This document shows, in pieces, positions 7,313 to 16,113 of a stretch of DNA of 64,000 nucleotides. How positions within the stretch are numbered: the first letter of the stretch is position 1; the number at the start of each line of letters is the position of its first letter. The position numbers and the translations under genes are program-made. The DNA lies in NCBI GenBank assembly GCA_039808765.1, contig JBDHTQ010000005.1, positions 1-64,000 on the forward strand, given 5' to 3'. This DNA comes from JBDHTQ01 sp039808765. GTDB taxonomy: Bacteria > Pseudomonadota > Alphaproteobacteria > UBA2400. Below the pieces are notes generated by a model, which was not told where the DNA came from, did not search any database, and saw only the letters and a program-made list of their open reading frames with translations.

Positions 7313-9604
7313 ATGAACTTCAATTTAAATAAAGAGTCGCAAATTTATAAAATTGTTAAGGATATCGAACAGGGTAGGGACATTACTTTTTCCTGTGAAA
7401 GATATTCATATGAGTTCAACAGGCAAACGCGTGAATATAAAGAAAAACCATGGTCCCATTATTTTCGCGATGCCCTTCTTCGATCGCCATTTCATCCAAG
7501 CCATTATGTTGTTCTCGTGACAAAGTTTTATGATCCTCAGCAAAAAATTTTTTATGATGATGATCAAATCACTGAATTAAGAAGGATTTTAAGGGAGCGT
7601 CTTGCAAGCGATCAAAATAATTTGATCGTTGATGCGCTGAAAAAAGGGGATAAGAACGTGCTTGATCTCAACGATTTGTTGAGCGAGCCTCAGTCACAGT
7701 TAATTGAAACGCCTGATGATCGTGTGCGTGGGCTAGCAGCTGTTCTTGCTCATCCGAACTTTGATGATACATCGGTTGATAAAATTAAAAAATACTTTGG
7801 CCTTAATCCACAAGAATTGAATAACGTTTCTGTTGAGGCAAAAAATGAATTAAAAGACGGTTTCAAAAAATATTTTGACAGAAATAAATATAAATTCGGG
7901 TTTCAGGAGACGCTCAATCTTTTGACTAAGGCATCTTATGACCAAGTGACGCATCAACAGTGTCCTGCACTTCTTTCATCAAGAGATCTGATCGAATGCT
8001 ATGGGCCAAGTATGTTTGAATTCAATCAATCTCAGCGTCTGCTGGATTGTCGTTATCTTGCACGACAAGAGGATTTGAAAGAGGCAATATTTTTCTCCGC
8101 TGAAGTGGAAGACTCTCCTGATGTCAGAGAGGCGCGCCATAACTTTCTTTCTCATTATAAATTCTATGATTGCTCGGATTCGAAAGAACCATGGAGCAAC
8201 TTTTTAAATACGTGTGCTGCACAGGGCGATACAAAATCGTTTGCTATAATTTTGCAAAAAATCTGCAGCGATAATTACACGTCCTTTGAAACAAATATAT
8301 TTCCTAGCTTGCTTCCCGCTCTTGATCAGCTTGATCACGTTGTGATAGCCAGCGCTGATCTGTCAAAAAAAATCAAAAAATTCAATTATAAGCCACCCTT
8401 TAATTCTTACGACATTGTACGGGTCAATGAAGATGTCGTTAATCCTGAGCAAATGATTTTTGCGGCTTCCACACTTGCAGTAGACGATGAAAGGCTGCAA
8501 TCTTTGCTAGATAGTTCAAAGGGTAGAATGGATCAGAAGAAGTGTGAAAAGCTTTTACTCAACCTTTGCGATATTATCCGCACACCTCCGCAAGGTTTTA
8601 AAGAAGATGAAATCCTTCCCTTAACGTCGCAAGATGAAAAGAGACTCAATGCACTAAAATCTCTTATCAATGCGGGAGTCGATATTTCGCCCAAAAATTT
8701 TGACGTAATTGAAAAATTTACATATCCCGGTTGTTTAAGCACTCAGCTCCAGCATGAAACGTTAAGCCTCGTTACGGATATGATGAAGCGAAATCACCCG
8801 TATGAAGCTTATCCTGCTATCGATCGTGCAAGTTCTCAAGCGTGGCAGTGTGATGTGGCTATGGCATTTAGGAAGTGTTCTCATCGCCCCCTTTATGACT
8901 CGATGCGTGATCAAGGACGCGTTCGCAACGATTATGTCAATGCTGTCAACGCAAAGTTGATCGAACGTGGATTGATGCCTGCAAGTGGTTCGTTGCCCCC
9001 GAGTGGGCGTATATGTGCGACAGTTAATGTCCGGAACTTAGACAAACTTGATTGTTCTAATCCCGGTGTAACGGGGGCCTTCCTGAATTGTGTGCGTCCA
9101 ATACTTCAAAGTGCTCGTGAGGAGGAGAGCCGCATCCTTATAGCGGGTGGCGCATGTAGATCGAGCGGCACATCGGCAATTGATCAAACCGGTTATGATC
9201 AATTTTTGAATGATGTTAAAAATCATAAGATGGACAGTGTGTGGCTAACATTGCGTCGTCATCCAGAATATGTTCAACATAAAAACTACGCAGCCTTGAC
9301 TGAATGTGATTTTTCCTCTGAGCCTCTTAAAATGATGCTTGATGCTTCCGCTGGAGATTTTTCAGAAGAGAAACGTAGAGTTTTGAAGAATTTTGCCTGT
9401 ACGATGAAGAATAAAGCAAATCAGCATGAATGTTGGCAATTCCCAGCCATGGATATTATTACAACAATCATAAATTTCTCAGATGTTGCGCTCCATCATC
9501 CCGATGAAATGCTGGGTTATGTGGCTCAACTAGACGATAAGAAAACCGAAAAATCTTTTTACAGGCGCATCTATAAAGTGTGCAGGCCGTTTATTGTGCC
9601 ATGA
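7313..9604 (+). CDS. Large unrecognised protein, ~763 aa, island-encoded
   Basis: I do not recognise this protein. It is hydrophilic and rich in Lys, Asp, Asn and Cys, with no signal peptide or membrane span. Two segments resemble each other: EYKEKPWSHYFRDALL near residue 45 and DSKEPWSNFLNTCAAQGD near 300. Near the C-terminus, FLNDVKNHKMDSVWLTLRRH followed by ...CDFSSEPLKMMLDA has the rhythm of degenerate ankyrin-like helix pairs. A GTG at 7304 is also in frame, but the ATG at 7313 has TTTAGGTG at about 7-nt spacing. IS5-type and IS3-type remnants flank it, and it is AT-richer than its surroundings. A host-directed effector or toxin is possible, but that is inference. Confidence 0.75.
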   Translation: MNFNLNKESQIYKIVKDIEQGRDITFSCERYSYEFNRQTREYKEKPWSHYFRDALLRSPFHPSHYVVLVTKFYDPQQKIFYDDDQITELRRILRERLASDQNNLIVDALKKGDKNVLDLNDLLSEPQSQLIETPDDRVRGLAAVLAHPNFDDTSVDKIKKYFGLNPQELNNVSVEAKNELKDGFKKYFDRNKYKFGFQETLNLLTKASYDQVTHQQCPALLSSRDLIECYGPSMFEFNQSQRLLDCRYLARQEDLKEAIFFSAEVEDSPDVREARHNFLSHYKFYDCSDSKEPWSNFLNTCAAQGDTKSFAIILQKICSDNYTSFETNIFPSLLPALDQLDHVVIASADLSKKIKKFNYKPPFNSYDIVRVNEDVVNPEQMIFAASTLAVDDERLQSLLDSSKGRMDQKKCEKLLLNLCDIIRTPPQGFKEDEILPLTSQDEKRLNALKSLINAGVDISPKNFDVIEKFTYPGCLSTQLQHETLSLVTDMMKRNHPYEAYPAIDRASSQAWQCDVAMAFRKCSHRPLYDSMRDQGRVRNDYVNAVNAKLIERGLMPASGSLPPSGRICATVNVRNLDKLDCSNPGVTGAFLNCVRPILQSAREEESRILIAGGACRSSGTSAIDQTGYDQFLNDVKNHKMDSVWLTLRRHPEYVQHKNYAALTECDFSSEPLKMMLDASAGDFSEEKRRVLKNFACTMKNKANQHECWQFPAMDIITTIINFSDVALHHPDEMLGYVAQLDDKKTEKSFYRRIYKVCRPFIVP

Positions 9605-9613
9605 TCGCGTGCA

Positions 9614-9840
9614 GTGGCGCCGAGGAAAGAGGGAGCAATCACGAAGCTGGCGTCGCACTATGAAGTTCATGCGAACCAAATATATGCGTGGAAGAAGGGG
9701 CTGCAGGTGAAAACGCAGAAGCTTTTATGTCTGGCAAGAACAGCCTGTGGGGCGGTATCGGGCGCCTATCTAAAATACATGAACAACCCGACCTTGCACC
9801 GCTTTGGCTACTTTTGTGCGTTCGACAATATCGGTTAGCG
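9614..9840 (+). pseudogene. IS3-family OrfA remnant (frameshifted)
   Basis: The frame at 9614 reads ITKLASHYEVHANQIYAWKK, the helix-turn-helix of IS3/IS911 OrfA proteins (family consensus ELA..Y.VHP.QI..WKK.L). Shortly after, the homologous continuation (EEGAAGENAEAF) appears in a different frame, so the gene is frameshifted. Neither the remainder of OrfA nor OrfB is recognisable. It forms the right edge of the island. Confidence 0.65.
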
Positions 9841-10129
9841 GGCTTGTTGATAACTCGTACATTGTTTTGTGGGGGAAGTTATAAAAGCTTGGCGATGCTG
9901 GCTAGGCGAGCATAAGATTACTGATCTTTATGGAGATCGATTTTTAAAAACCCGCATGTGCAAGGGTGCAGCGCGGATGTACCAAAGCATGCGTCCATTG
10001 TTGTGGACATAACGCTCATTTTTGACCCTGAAATTACTATTATTGATCCCAAAAATTTACTAAAATTTTTAACGAGCATGGGCAATGTGCTCTCTTTTAT
10101 TTGAATTTAAGAGTTTTTTCTAACATTGC
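9841..10129. other. Intergenic stretch without a recognisable gene
   Basis: Between the IS3 remnant and tRNA-Ser there is no convincing gene. A short open frame from about 9890 to 10010 (reading ...LGEHKITDLYGDRFLK...) has no ribosome site and no family resemblance that I can name. It could be decayed IS or island material. Confidence 0.4.
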
Positions 10130-10219
10130 TGGCGGAGGGGGGGGGATTCGAACCCCCGAATGGCTTGCACCATTAGCGGTTTTCGAGACCGCCGCATTCA
10201 ACCGCTCTGCCACCCCTCC
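10130..10219 (-). tRNA. tRNA-Ser (anticodon CGA)
   Basis: The reverse strand gives a 90-nt tRNA with encoded CCA. The acceptor arm GGAGGGG pairs with CCCTCC plus G. The anticodon stem GCGGT/ACCGC encloses CTCGAAA (anticodon CGA, reading TCG). There is a long class-II variable arm, and the T-arm GGGGG TTCGAAT CCCCC is present. The length and variable arm are as expected for serine. It lies at the right end of the IS-flanked island. Confidence 0.95.
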
Positions 10220-10311
10220 ATATGGATGACACATTCAAACGGTGTGCGGGTGATATAGCCGAACTTAACTGCTAGAGCAAGGACTTCGTTTTAAGATGCA
10301 ATCGCTTTACA

Positions 10312-10692
10312 TCAGCATGAATTCAATGCTTCAATGCACTGGTAATCGCCTGCTGTGCCTTTTAGCTTTCCAGTGTTTTTTAGTATTTCCATAACGCTGG
10401 GTAGTGATACAAACAGGCCAGCCAACGAGACACGGGCCAATCCGTCCTTGAGGGGGACTTGCGAGCTTTCCATATGTTGACGTAGCTTGCCGATACCGGT
10501 CATGCCGATACCAAAGCCCATGATATAAGAGATATAATTAACAAGAATAGGCGTGTCTCTGATGTTTTCCCCGACATTGGCGATTGAATCGTTTACGGTA
10601 CTGGTTGCCGCAAAGGCTTCCGGTGCAACAAATGAACAGCCGACCAAAGCGATGGATGAAATAATCGCAAATGTAATTGCGCGTTGAGTCAT
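10312..10692 (-). CDS. IcmD/DotP-like small membrane protein
   Basis: This 126-aa protein has an N-terminal signal or anchor segment (ITFAIISSIALVGCSFVAPE, cleavage plausible after AFA). A Gly-rich hydrophobic span (YISYIMGFGIGMTGIGKL) follows, then a charged QHMESSQVPLKDG turn and a second hydrophobic span (ARVSLAGLFVSLPSVMEIL). This layout, including the K-Q-H-x(n)-Q-V/I-P turn between the two spans, resembles IcmD/DotP of Dot/Icm type IVB secretion systems as I remember them. No other dot/icm gene is clear in the window, so the assignment rests on this resemblance alone. The ATG follows GAGGTAAG. It appears to be a single-gene unit. Confidence 0.55.
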   Translation of the reverse strand: MTQRAITFAIISSIALVGCSFVAPEAFAATSTVNDSIANVGENIRDTPILVNYISYIMGFGIGMTGIGKLRQHMESSQVPLKDGLARVSLAGLFVSLPSVMEILKNTGKLKGTAGDYQCIEALNSC

Positions 10693-10881
10693 TCTTACCT
10701 CGTCGAAAAGAAGATGGGCGACTTCATATCGAAATGGCCTTTCCCTCTCAAAAAATTAGCATAATCTCGTTAGAGTTCCCTTAAAGTATTTCACAAAGCG
10801 CTGGTTTATGCAAGCAAAGCGCTTTCTTAAATCATAATTATTACCTCAAATTAGATTCAATTTACGTGTTTTTCTAAGTTT

Positions 10882-11118
10882 TTAAGAATGCGATGTCCCT
10901 GCGGCGATAAAAACTTTGCTGCAATAAGGACAAACGGTAGGAGTGAGAGAATTAAGTGTCAGGTAAACACGCGGATGCCCTTGTGCCCCTTTTCCACCGT
11001 CGCACGAAAATCGGGCTGTGGCGATCGGAATCGCTTCTGCTGGGGTGGTTAAGGTTTCGCTGGCAATCGGCAGGTTCGGCGCGCACATAGCCGGTTCATT
11101 TGGGGTGTGTTCAGTCAT
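10882..11118 (-). CDS. CHCC-type zinc-finger domain protein
   Basis: This 78-aa protein ends in a domain with FSCDGGKGAQGHPRVYL and TVCPYCSKVFI. Cys, His and a CxxC pair give the Cys-His-Cys-Cys zinc site of the zf-CHCC family, related to the C-terminus of mitochondrial complex I subunit NDUFS6. In Alphaproteobacteria such proteins are small, conserved and presumed to act with respiratory complex I. That role is inferred from the family. The N-terminal ~35 residues are low complexity (Pro, Thr, Ala). Confidence 0.85.
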   Translation of the reverse strand: MTEHTPNEPAMCAPNLPIASETLTTPAEAIPIATARFSCDGGKGAQGHPRVYLTLNSLTPTVCPYCSKVFIAAGTSHS

Positions 11119-11342
11119 GATGGCCTTATCATACTTTTTTTATTAGGTCGATCAAGCGGGGAGTGAGATTTTTTCATCGATTGATGAAAGCGATGTTTTT
11201 TTTGCATTACCGAGGTTTCTCAATAAAAAGTTAGGAAATGTTAACTTTTTAGCTGTGATAGTTAAAGATGTGGAAAAAGGATAAAAGCGAAAAGGCAGCG
11301 AAGGGTTGCATCCGCTTTTAAACAAGGGAGCGAAGCCCAACA

Positions 11343-12116
11343 ATGACGCATACTCTGGTTGGTATTTTGGTCGGCGTGGCCCTGATTTTGTCGGTGATTT
11401 TTAGCTCCGGCACCGCCAGCGTTACGCGGTTTTTAGACCCTATCAGTCTCACCATTATTATGGGAGGGATTGTTTCAGCCGGACTTGTGTCGTTTCGCGC
11501 GGCACAAATCCGTGCGATGATGGGAGCGTTTCGCTTGATTTTTCGTGATGATCCGACGATTGACGCGGAAATTGCTCAGCTTGTCAAGTTTTCAGGCGAC
11601 TATGTTCGCAAAGACTTGCGTGCAGCCGAGGCGACCATTGCCGAAACCACCAGCCCTTTCTTAAAATTGGGGTTTCAGCTTGTGGTTGATAATACCCCTC
11701 TGGATGACATGATGCGAATTCTAGAATGGCGCATTCGCCACCTTAGAGAAGATGAAAGCTCGACATCCCGTTGTTTTCGCAATTTGGGAGCTGCGGCTCC
11801 GGCATTCGGTATGATTGGAACGTTGGCCGGGCTGATTTCGATGCTGGCTGACCTTAAAAGTGCTGATATTGCTCTTATTTCCGGCAATATGGCTTTGGCC
11901 TTAACCGCAACGTTTTATGGCGTTGTGATGGCGTATCTGGTTTTTAAACCGATTTCAATTAAGCTGGAACAGCGGACGTATCGCCGGGTTTTTATGCTGC
12001 ACGTGTTGATGGATGGACTTATTCTTGTGCGCGCAGGGCGCGGTCCGGCGATGATTGAGGATAACTTGCGCCATTTATTGACAGAAAATCGTGATGAAGT
12101 GCGTGGCGTCGACTAA
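11343..12116 (+). CDS. motA: MotA/PomA-type stator protein
   Basis: This 257-aa membrane protein has the MotA/TolQ/ExbB layout. Two membrane spans lie near the N-terminus (about residues 4-22 and 33-50), followed by a cytoplasmic loop (LLKL..DNTPLDDMMRILEWRI). A second pair of spans contains AAPAFGMIGTLAGLISML and MALALTATFYGVVMAYLVFKP. The sequence follows the MotA/PomA flagellar-stator branch rather than ExbB. The adjacent downstream gene encodes a MotB-type partner 27 bp away. Ion specificity is not assigned. No flagellar genes lie nearby, so a non-flagellar role is possible. The ATG follows AGGGAGCGAAGC. Confidence 0.85.
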   Translation: MTHTLVGILVGVALILSVIFSSGTASVTRFLDPISLTIIMGGIVSAGLVSFRAAQIRAMMGAFRLIFRDDPTIDAEIAQLVKFSGDYVRKDLRAAEATIAETTSPFLKLGFQLVVDNTPLDDMMRILEWRIRHLREDESSTSRCFRNLGAAAPAFGMIGTLAGLISMLADLKSADIALISGNMALALTATFYGVVMAYLVFKPISIKLEQRTYRRVFMLHVLMDGLILVRAGRGPAMIEDNLRHLLTENRDEVRGVD

Positions 12117-12143
12117 TTTCTTGTGTAATAAAACTGAGGCCGA

Positions 12144-13226
12144 ATGTCTAAAGATGTGAATTTACACCACACGGGTTCTTACGGAACGACGTCGGCTTAT
12201 GGGTCAGGCGGATATGTGGCAGGCTTTGGCTCCCATGATCCGCATGAGCGAATACATGAAGATCCACGTCAGCGATTAAAGCAGCAAACTGAAAAGTTGA
12301 CCAATGCCACGGACGACGATGACGTTGGCGAAATGGACTGGACAGTTACCTATATTGATATGGTGACGTTACTGATGATTTTTTTTGTGGTCTTGTCGTT
12401 TTTGGCGATGGTGGCAGACAAACCGAAATCCACTTCGATTCACGAAGAGCCTTATCCTGAGCAACCCCGCGTTGAAGTTGAGAGAAATGCCGGAACTTCT
12501 CCTTTTGATGGGCGAGGTTTTAGCTTGATTGAAGGAGGAAATCCTCAAGATCACACGGTTCTTTCGGCGCGCAATAATCAGGGTGACAGTAATTTGGGGC
12601 GCGATGAAGCCACCCCTGATGACGCGGAAAGACCAAATCATCACGAAAAAGAGGGTACAAATAAAAACATTGATGAGAGAGCGTCGAACGGTGTTGGCGA
12701 TGCAGAAAAACCAACCACACAGACCAGCTCACCAATGATAGGCTCACAAGCGACGGCAAATAAAACTGATGCCGAAAGTAACGCACTGGCCGAGCGGTTG
12801 CAGCAAATGGTGCAGCAAAACAATCTAGACGGACAGGTTGAAGTGCTGGCGTCCGGTCAAACGGTTACGGTGCGAATTTCAGAAAAAATCTTGTTTCCCA
12901 GTGGTCGTTCCAGCCTTGAGCAATCGGGGGAAGAATTGGTCAAACGTTTGGGGCCGTTGTTAAAAGAGGGCGGTGGGCAAATCTCGATTGAAGGCCATAC
13001 CGATAATGTGCCGATCAACACGACGCTCTATCCCTCAAACTGGGAGTTGTCGGCTGCGCGGGCCAGCATGGTGGTGCGGTCGTTAATTGAACAGGGATTT
13101 CCCCCTGAACGCCTGCGTGCCATTGCTTATGCCGATACAAAACCGGTGTTGGATAATGCAACACCCGAACATCGGGCCAGCAACCGTCGGGTTGAAATGG
13201 TGATTTCCTCACAGAAAAATCCTTAA
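12144..13226 (+). CDS. motB: MotB/OmpA-type peptidoglycan-binding stator protein
   Basis: This 360-aa protein would pair with MotA to form an ion-driven stator. After a ~65-residue cytoplasmic N-terminus comes one membrane span, WTVTYIDMVTLLMIFFVVL, in which Asp72 matches the essential ion-binding aspartate of MotB. A ~130-residue hydrophilic Ser/Asp/Asn-rich linker follows. An OmpA-like peptidoglycan-binding domain closes the protein (ISIEGHTDNVPI, YPSNWELSAARA, and NRRVEMVI near the end). The long N-terminus and linker are unusual compared with about 300 residues in enteric MotB. It is the second gene of the pair. Confidence 0.87.
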   Translation: MSKDVNLHHTGSYGTTSAYGSGGYVAGFGSHDPHERIHEDPRQRLKQQTEKLTNATDDDDVGEMDWTVTYIDMVTLLMIFFVVLSFLAMVADKPKSTSIHEEPYPEQPRVEVERNAGTSPFDGRGFSLIEGGNPQDHTVLSARNNQGDSNLGRDEATPDDAERPNHHEKEGTNKNIDERASNGVGDAEKPTTQTSSPMIGSQATANKTDAESNALAERLQQMVQQNNLDGQVEVLASGQTVTVRISEKILFPSGRSSLEQSGEELVKRLGPLLKEGGGQISIEGHTDNVPINTTLYPSNWELSAARASMVVRSLIEQGFPPERLRAIAYADTKPVLDNATPEHRASNRRVEMVISSQKNP

Positions 13227-13313
13227 AAAGCAAACTTTTTCACGCAATGGTTGACTTTTACCCCCTTTTTACCCTTTTATCGGGTCGAACCGTATAAAAG
13301 GAAAAAGACAGAC

Positions 13314-14669
13314 ATGACCCGTACTGTGCATATTAAAACTTGGGGCTGCCAGATGAATGTGTATGATTCAGGGCGGATGGCCGATGTTTTGGCGCCCTTA
13401 GGGTATGCGCCAACGGAAGAGGCAGACCAAGCTGATTTGGTAATTTTCAACACGTGTCATATTCGCGAAAAGGCTAGCGAAAAACTGTTTTCTGAACTGG
13501 GACGGGTAAAAGAGCATCAAGAAGCTCAGGCCGCGCAAGGCAAACGCATGATGGTGGCAGTGGCGGGGTGTGTCGCACAGGCCGAGGGGGAAGAGATTAT
13601 GCGCCGCGCCCCCTATGTTGATTTGGTTTTCGGGCCGCAAACCTATCATCAATTGCCTGAAATGGTTGGTAAAGCCATGCGTCATGGTGGTTTGGTGAAC
13701 ACAGACTTTCCGGTTGAGAGCAAATTTGATTTTCTTCCTGATGCGCAAAGCACGAACGGCAAAAGCGCGTTTTTATCTGTACAGGAAGGATGCGATAAGT
13801 TTTGTGCGTTCTGTGTTGTGCCTTACACCCGCGGGGCTGAGGTGTCCCGTCCGGTTGCATCTATTTTGAGTGAGGCCAAGCGTTTAATCGCTCAGGGTAT
13901 TTTAGAGATCAATCTTCTCGGACAGAACGTCAACGCTTTTCATGGTGAAGGCCCTGATGGCAAGGTGTGGGGGCTTGGGCGCCTCATTCGCGCGCTGGCC
14001 GAAATTGATGGCCTTAAACGCATTCGTTATACCACGTCCCATCCGCGCGATATGCAGGACGAGCTGATTGAGGCACACCGCGATGTTCCGCAGCTGATGC
14101 CGTACTTGCATTTGCCGGTGCAGAGCGGTTCAAATGCCATTCTCGCTGCGATGAACCGCAAGCATACCCGTGATGATTATTTGCGCCTCGTTGATCGGCT
14201 GCGCGGGATTAAACCTGATTTAGCGCTTTCATCAGATTTTATTGTTGGCTTTCCCGGTGAACGCGATAAGGATTTTGACGATACGCTAGACTTGATTGAG
14301 CAAGTTGGGTTTGCTTCTGCATTTTCTTTTAGCTACAGCGCCCGACCTGGCACACCAGCCAGCGGTTTGCCGCAGCAAATTGACGATAAAATCAAAGAGG
14401 AAAGGTTGCATCGTTTGCAGGATCTTATTTCCCGTCAAATGAATCGCTTTAACGTCAGCAAAGTAGGGCAGACCATGTCGGTGTTGCTTGAGCGTAAAGG
14501 TCGACGCGAAGGTCAGTTGCTGGGTAAATCGCCGTTTTTGCAATCTGTTCTTGTGCAAAAAGACGAAAGTTGGATTGGTCGTCTGGTTGATGTGCAGATC
14601 ACCGAAGCGTATGCAAATTCGCTGTTTGGCACTGTTGTTGAAGAGAGTCTTCATGAAGCGGCTGTATAA
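13314..14669 (+). CDS. miaB: tRNA-2-methylthio-N6-dimethylallyladenosine synthase MiaB
   Basis: MiaB is a radical-SAM methylthiotransferase that modifies i6A37 of tRNAs reading UNN codons. The N-terminal UPF0004 domain carries cluster cysteines in TWGCQMNVYDSG (residue 12), FNTCHIRE and VAGCVAQAEG. The radical-SAM motif EGCDKFCAFCVVPYTRG lies near 158-174. A C-terminal TRAM-like domain is present (VLLERKGRREGQLLGKSP). The ATG at 13314 follows AAAAGGAAAAAGACAGAC. The product is 451 aa. The last 17 bp overlap dgkA, which suggests translational coupling. Confidence 0.96.
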   Translation: MTRTVHIKTWGCQMNVYDSGRMADVLAPLGYAPTEEADQADLVIFNTCHIREKASEKLFSELGRVKEHQEAQAAQGKRMMVAVAGCVAQAEGEEIMRRAPYVDLVFGPQTYHQLPEMVGKAMRHGGLVNTDFPVESKFDFLPDAQSTNGKSAFLSVQEGCDKFCAFCVVPYTRGAEVSRPVASILSEAKRLIAQGILEINLLGQNVNAFHGEGPDGKVWGLGRLIRALAEIDGLKRIRYTTSHPRDMQDELIEAHRDVPQLMPYLHLPVQSGSNAILAAMNRKHTRDDYLRLVDRLRGIKPDLALSSDFIVGFPGERDKDFDDTLDLIEQVGFASAFSFSYSARPGTPASGLPQQIDDKIKEERLHRLQDLISRQMNRFNVSKVGQTMSVLLERKGRREGQLLGKSPFLQSVLVQKDESWIGRLVDVQITEAYANSLFGTVVEESLHEAAV

Positions 14670-14994
14670 AGCTTTTTGGTATTCATGGGCTGGCCTCGTT
14701 GCTGCATTTAAAGACGAGGCGGCTTTTCGGCAGGAAGTGCTCTTAAGCTTTGTTGCTTTCATGCTCCTTTTTATTTTGCCCCTTTCGCTAACAGAAAAAA
14801 TGCTGATGGGGGCGAGCGTGTTTTTGGTGTTGATTGTTGAGCTGGTCAACTCGGCAATTGAGGCGGTCATTGATCGTATTTCGGTGGAAACGCATTCTCT
14901 TTCCAAAAAAGCGAAAGATATTGGCAGTGCTGCAGTGCTGCTAGCGCTGTTCAATGCGGCCTTTGTTTGGGGAATATGCTTGTTTGTTGCTTAA
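14653..14994 (+). CDS. dgkA: Diacylglycerol kinase DgkA
   Basis: This 113-aa integral membrane kinase recycles diacylglycerol to phosphatidate at the inner membrane. It has three predicted spans and the DgkA signature in the order AGLVAAFKDEAAFRQE, LVELVNSAIEAVIDRIS and HSLSKKAKDIGSAAVLL, including the catalytic Glu and Asn residues of ELVNSAIE. The ATG at 14653 lies inside the 3' end of miaB in another frame, so expression is probably coupled. The frame is open further upstream, but that part has no family resemblance. Confidence 0.94.
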   Translation: MKRLYKAFWYSWAGLVAAFKDEAAFRQEVLLSFVAFMLLFILPLSLTEKMLMGASVFLVLIVELVNSAIEAVIDRISVETHSLSKKAKDIGSAAVLLALFNAAFVWGICLFVA

Positions 14995-15088
14995 TTTTTT
15001 TCAACAAAGCCCAATTTTTTGTTAATCACTTTTAACGTCTTTGCTGTTAAGCTAGCAGCATGGACGTTTGAAAGGATTTTCTCCGCCT

Positions 15089-16111
15089 ATGACCACACGC
15101 AAACACCTCTCAGATGATCAAGCCAGTCTTCCTGCCCCTGTACAAATGCATCTTCCCGATAATCAATTAGCGCAAATATTATTCGGGCCGCATCATTGCC
15201 ATTTGGAGCTAATCAGTAAAAAACTTGATGTGGTGGTTCATGCACGTGGTAATCAGTTGACGATCAAAGGAGAACAAGCTGGCGCGGCCAAAATGGTGTT
15301 GGACGTTTTTTACAGTCGCTTGGTCAATGGCCATTCTTTTGATTCACGAGAGTTGGAGTTGACATTGGATAAAATCTCACATTCAAAAGCAGATGCGGAA
15401 GTGCGTGATGCGCTGGCCCTTTCCAGTGGCTATGCTGATTACACTATTAAAACAAGGCGCAAACCTGTTATGCCGCGCACTGACAATCAGGCACACTATG
15501 TTAAGCAGTTGCGCTCAAAAGAATTGGTGTTTGGGCTTGGTCCTGCGGGGACGGGTAAAACATTTTTAGCCGTCGCACGTGCCGTTGAGATGATGTTGGC
15601 GGGTGAGGTTGATCGTTTGGTTCTCTCACGCCCAGCTGTTGAGGCAGGCGAGCGGCTGGGGTTTTTACCCGGTGACATGAAAGAGAAAGTTGATCCTTAC
15701 TTGCGTCCACTTTATGACGCATTGAATGAAACGCTGGGTGCCGATCAAGTTGAACGCAGGATGGCGAATGGCGAAATTGAGATCGCTCCGCTTGCATTTA
15801 TGCGTGGCCGCACACTTTCTCATGCGTTTGTTATCCTTGATGAAGCGCAAAACACCACACCGGTGCAGATGAAAATGTTTTTAACCCGTTTGGGTGAAGG
15901 CAGCCGCATGGTAATCACTGGCGACCTGTCGCAGATTGATTTGCCGACAGGGCAGCGATCAGGGTTGTTTGATGCGATTGAAACATTGTCAGAGGTGCCG
16001 GAAATTTCGATTGTACAATTCGATCAAAATGATGTCGTGCGTCACCGGCTGGTGAGTGCTATCGTGAAGGCTTATGATGTGCGTGATGCACGTGCGCGTG
16101 GTCGGCGATAA
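15089..16111 (+). CDS. PhoH family ATPase (PhoH-like / YbeZ)
   Basis: This 340-aa cytoplasmic P-loop protein has an N-terminal KH-like segment (about residues 25-80) and then the PhoH domain. Walker A GPAGTGKT lies near residue 151 and Walker B FVILDEAQNTTPVQMKMFLT near 247-266. It has the conserved SRPAVEAGERLGFLPGD and GDLSQIDLP motifs. YbeZ-type PhoH proteins act with YbeY in rRNA and RNA quality control, and here ybeY starts only 2 bp downstream. The start is the ATG at 15089. The GAAAGGA site lies rather far upstream (~12 nt); a TTG at 15068 is the alternative. Confidence 0.95.
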   Translation: MTTRKHLSDDQASLPAPVQMHLPDNQLAQILFGPHHCHLELISKKLDVVVHARGNQLTIKGEQAGAAKMVLDVFYSRLVNGHSFDSRELELTLDKISHSKADAEVRDALALSSGYADYTIKTRRKPVMPRTDNQAHYVKQLRSKELVFGLGPAGTGKTFLAVARAVEMMLAGEVDRLVLSRPAVEAGERLGFLPGDMKEKVDPYLRPLYDALNETLGADQVERRMANGEIEIAPLAFMRGRTLSHAFVILDEAQNTTPVQMKMFLTRLGEGSRMVITGDLSQIDLPTGQRSGLFDAIETLSEVPEISIVQFDQNDVVRHRLVSAIVKAYDVRDARARGRR

Positions 16112-16113
16112 GC

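Noticed and set aside
11152..11343. Leftward 63-codon frame upstream of motA
   Set aside because: It starts on the motA start codon on the other strand, has no ribosome site and no family resemblance.
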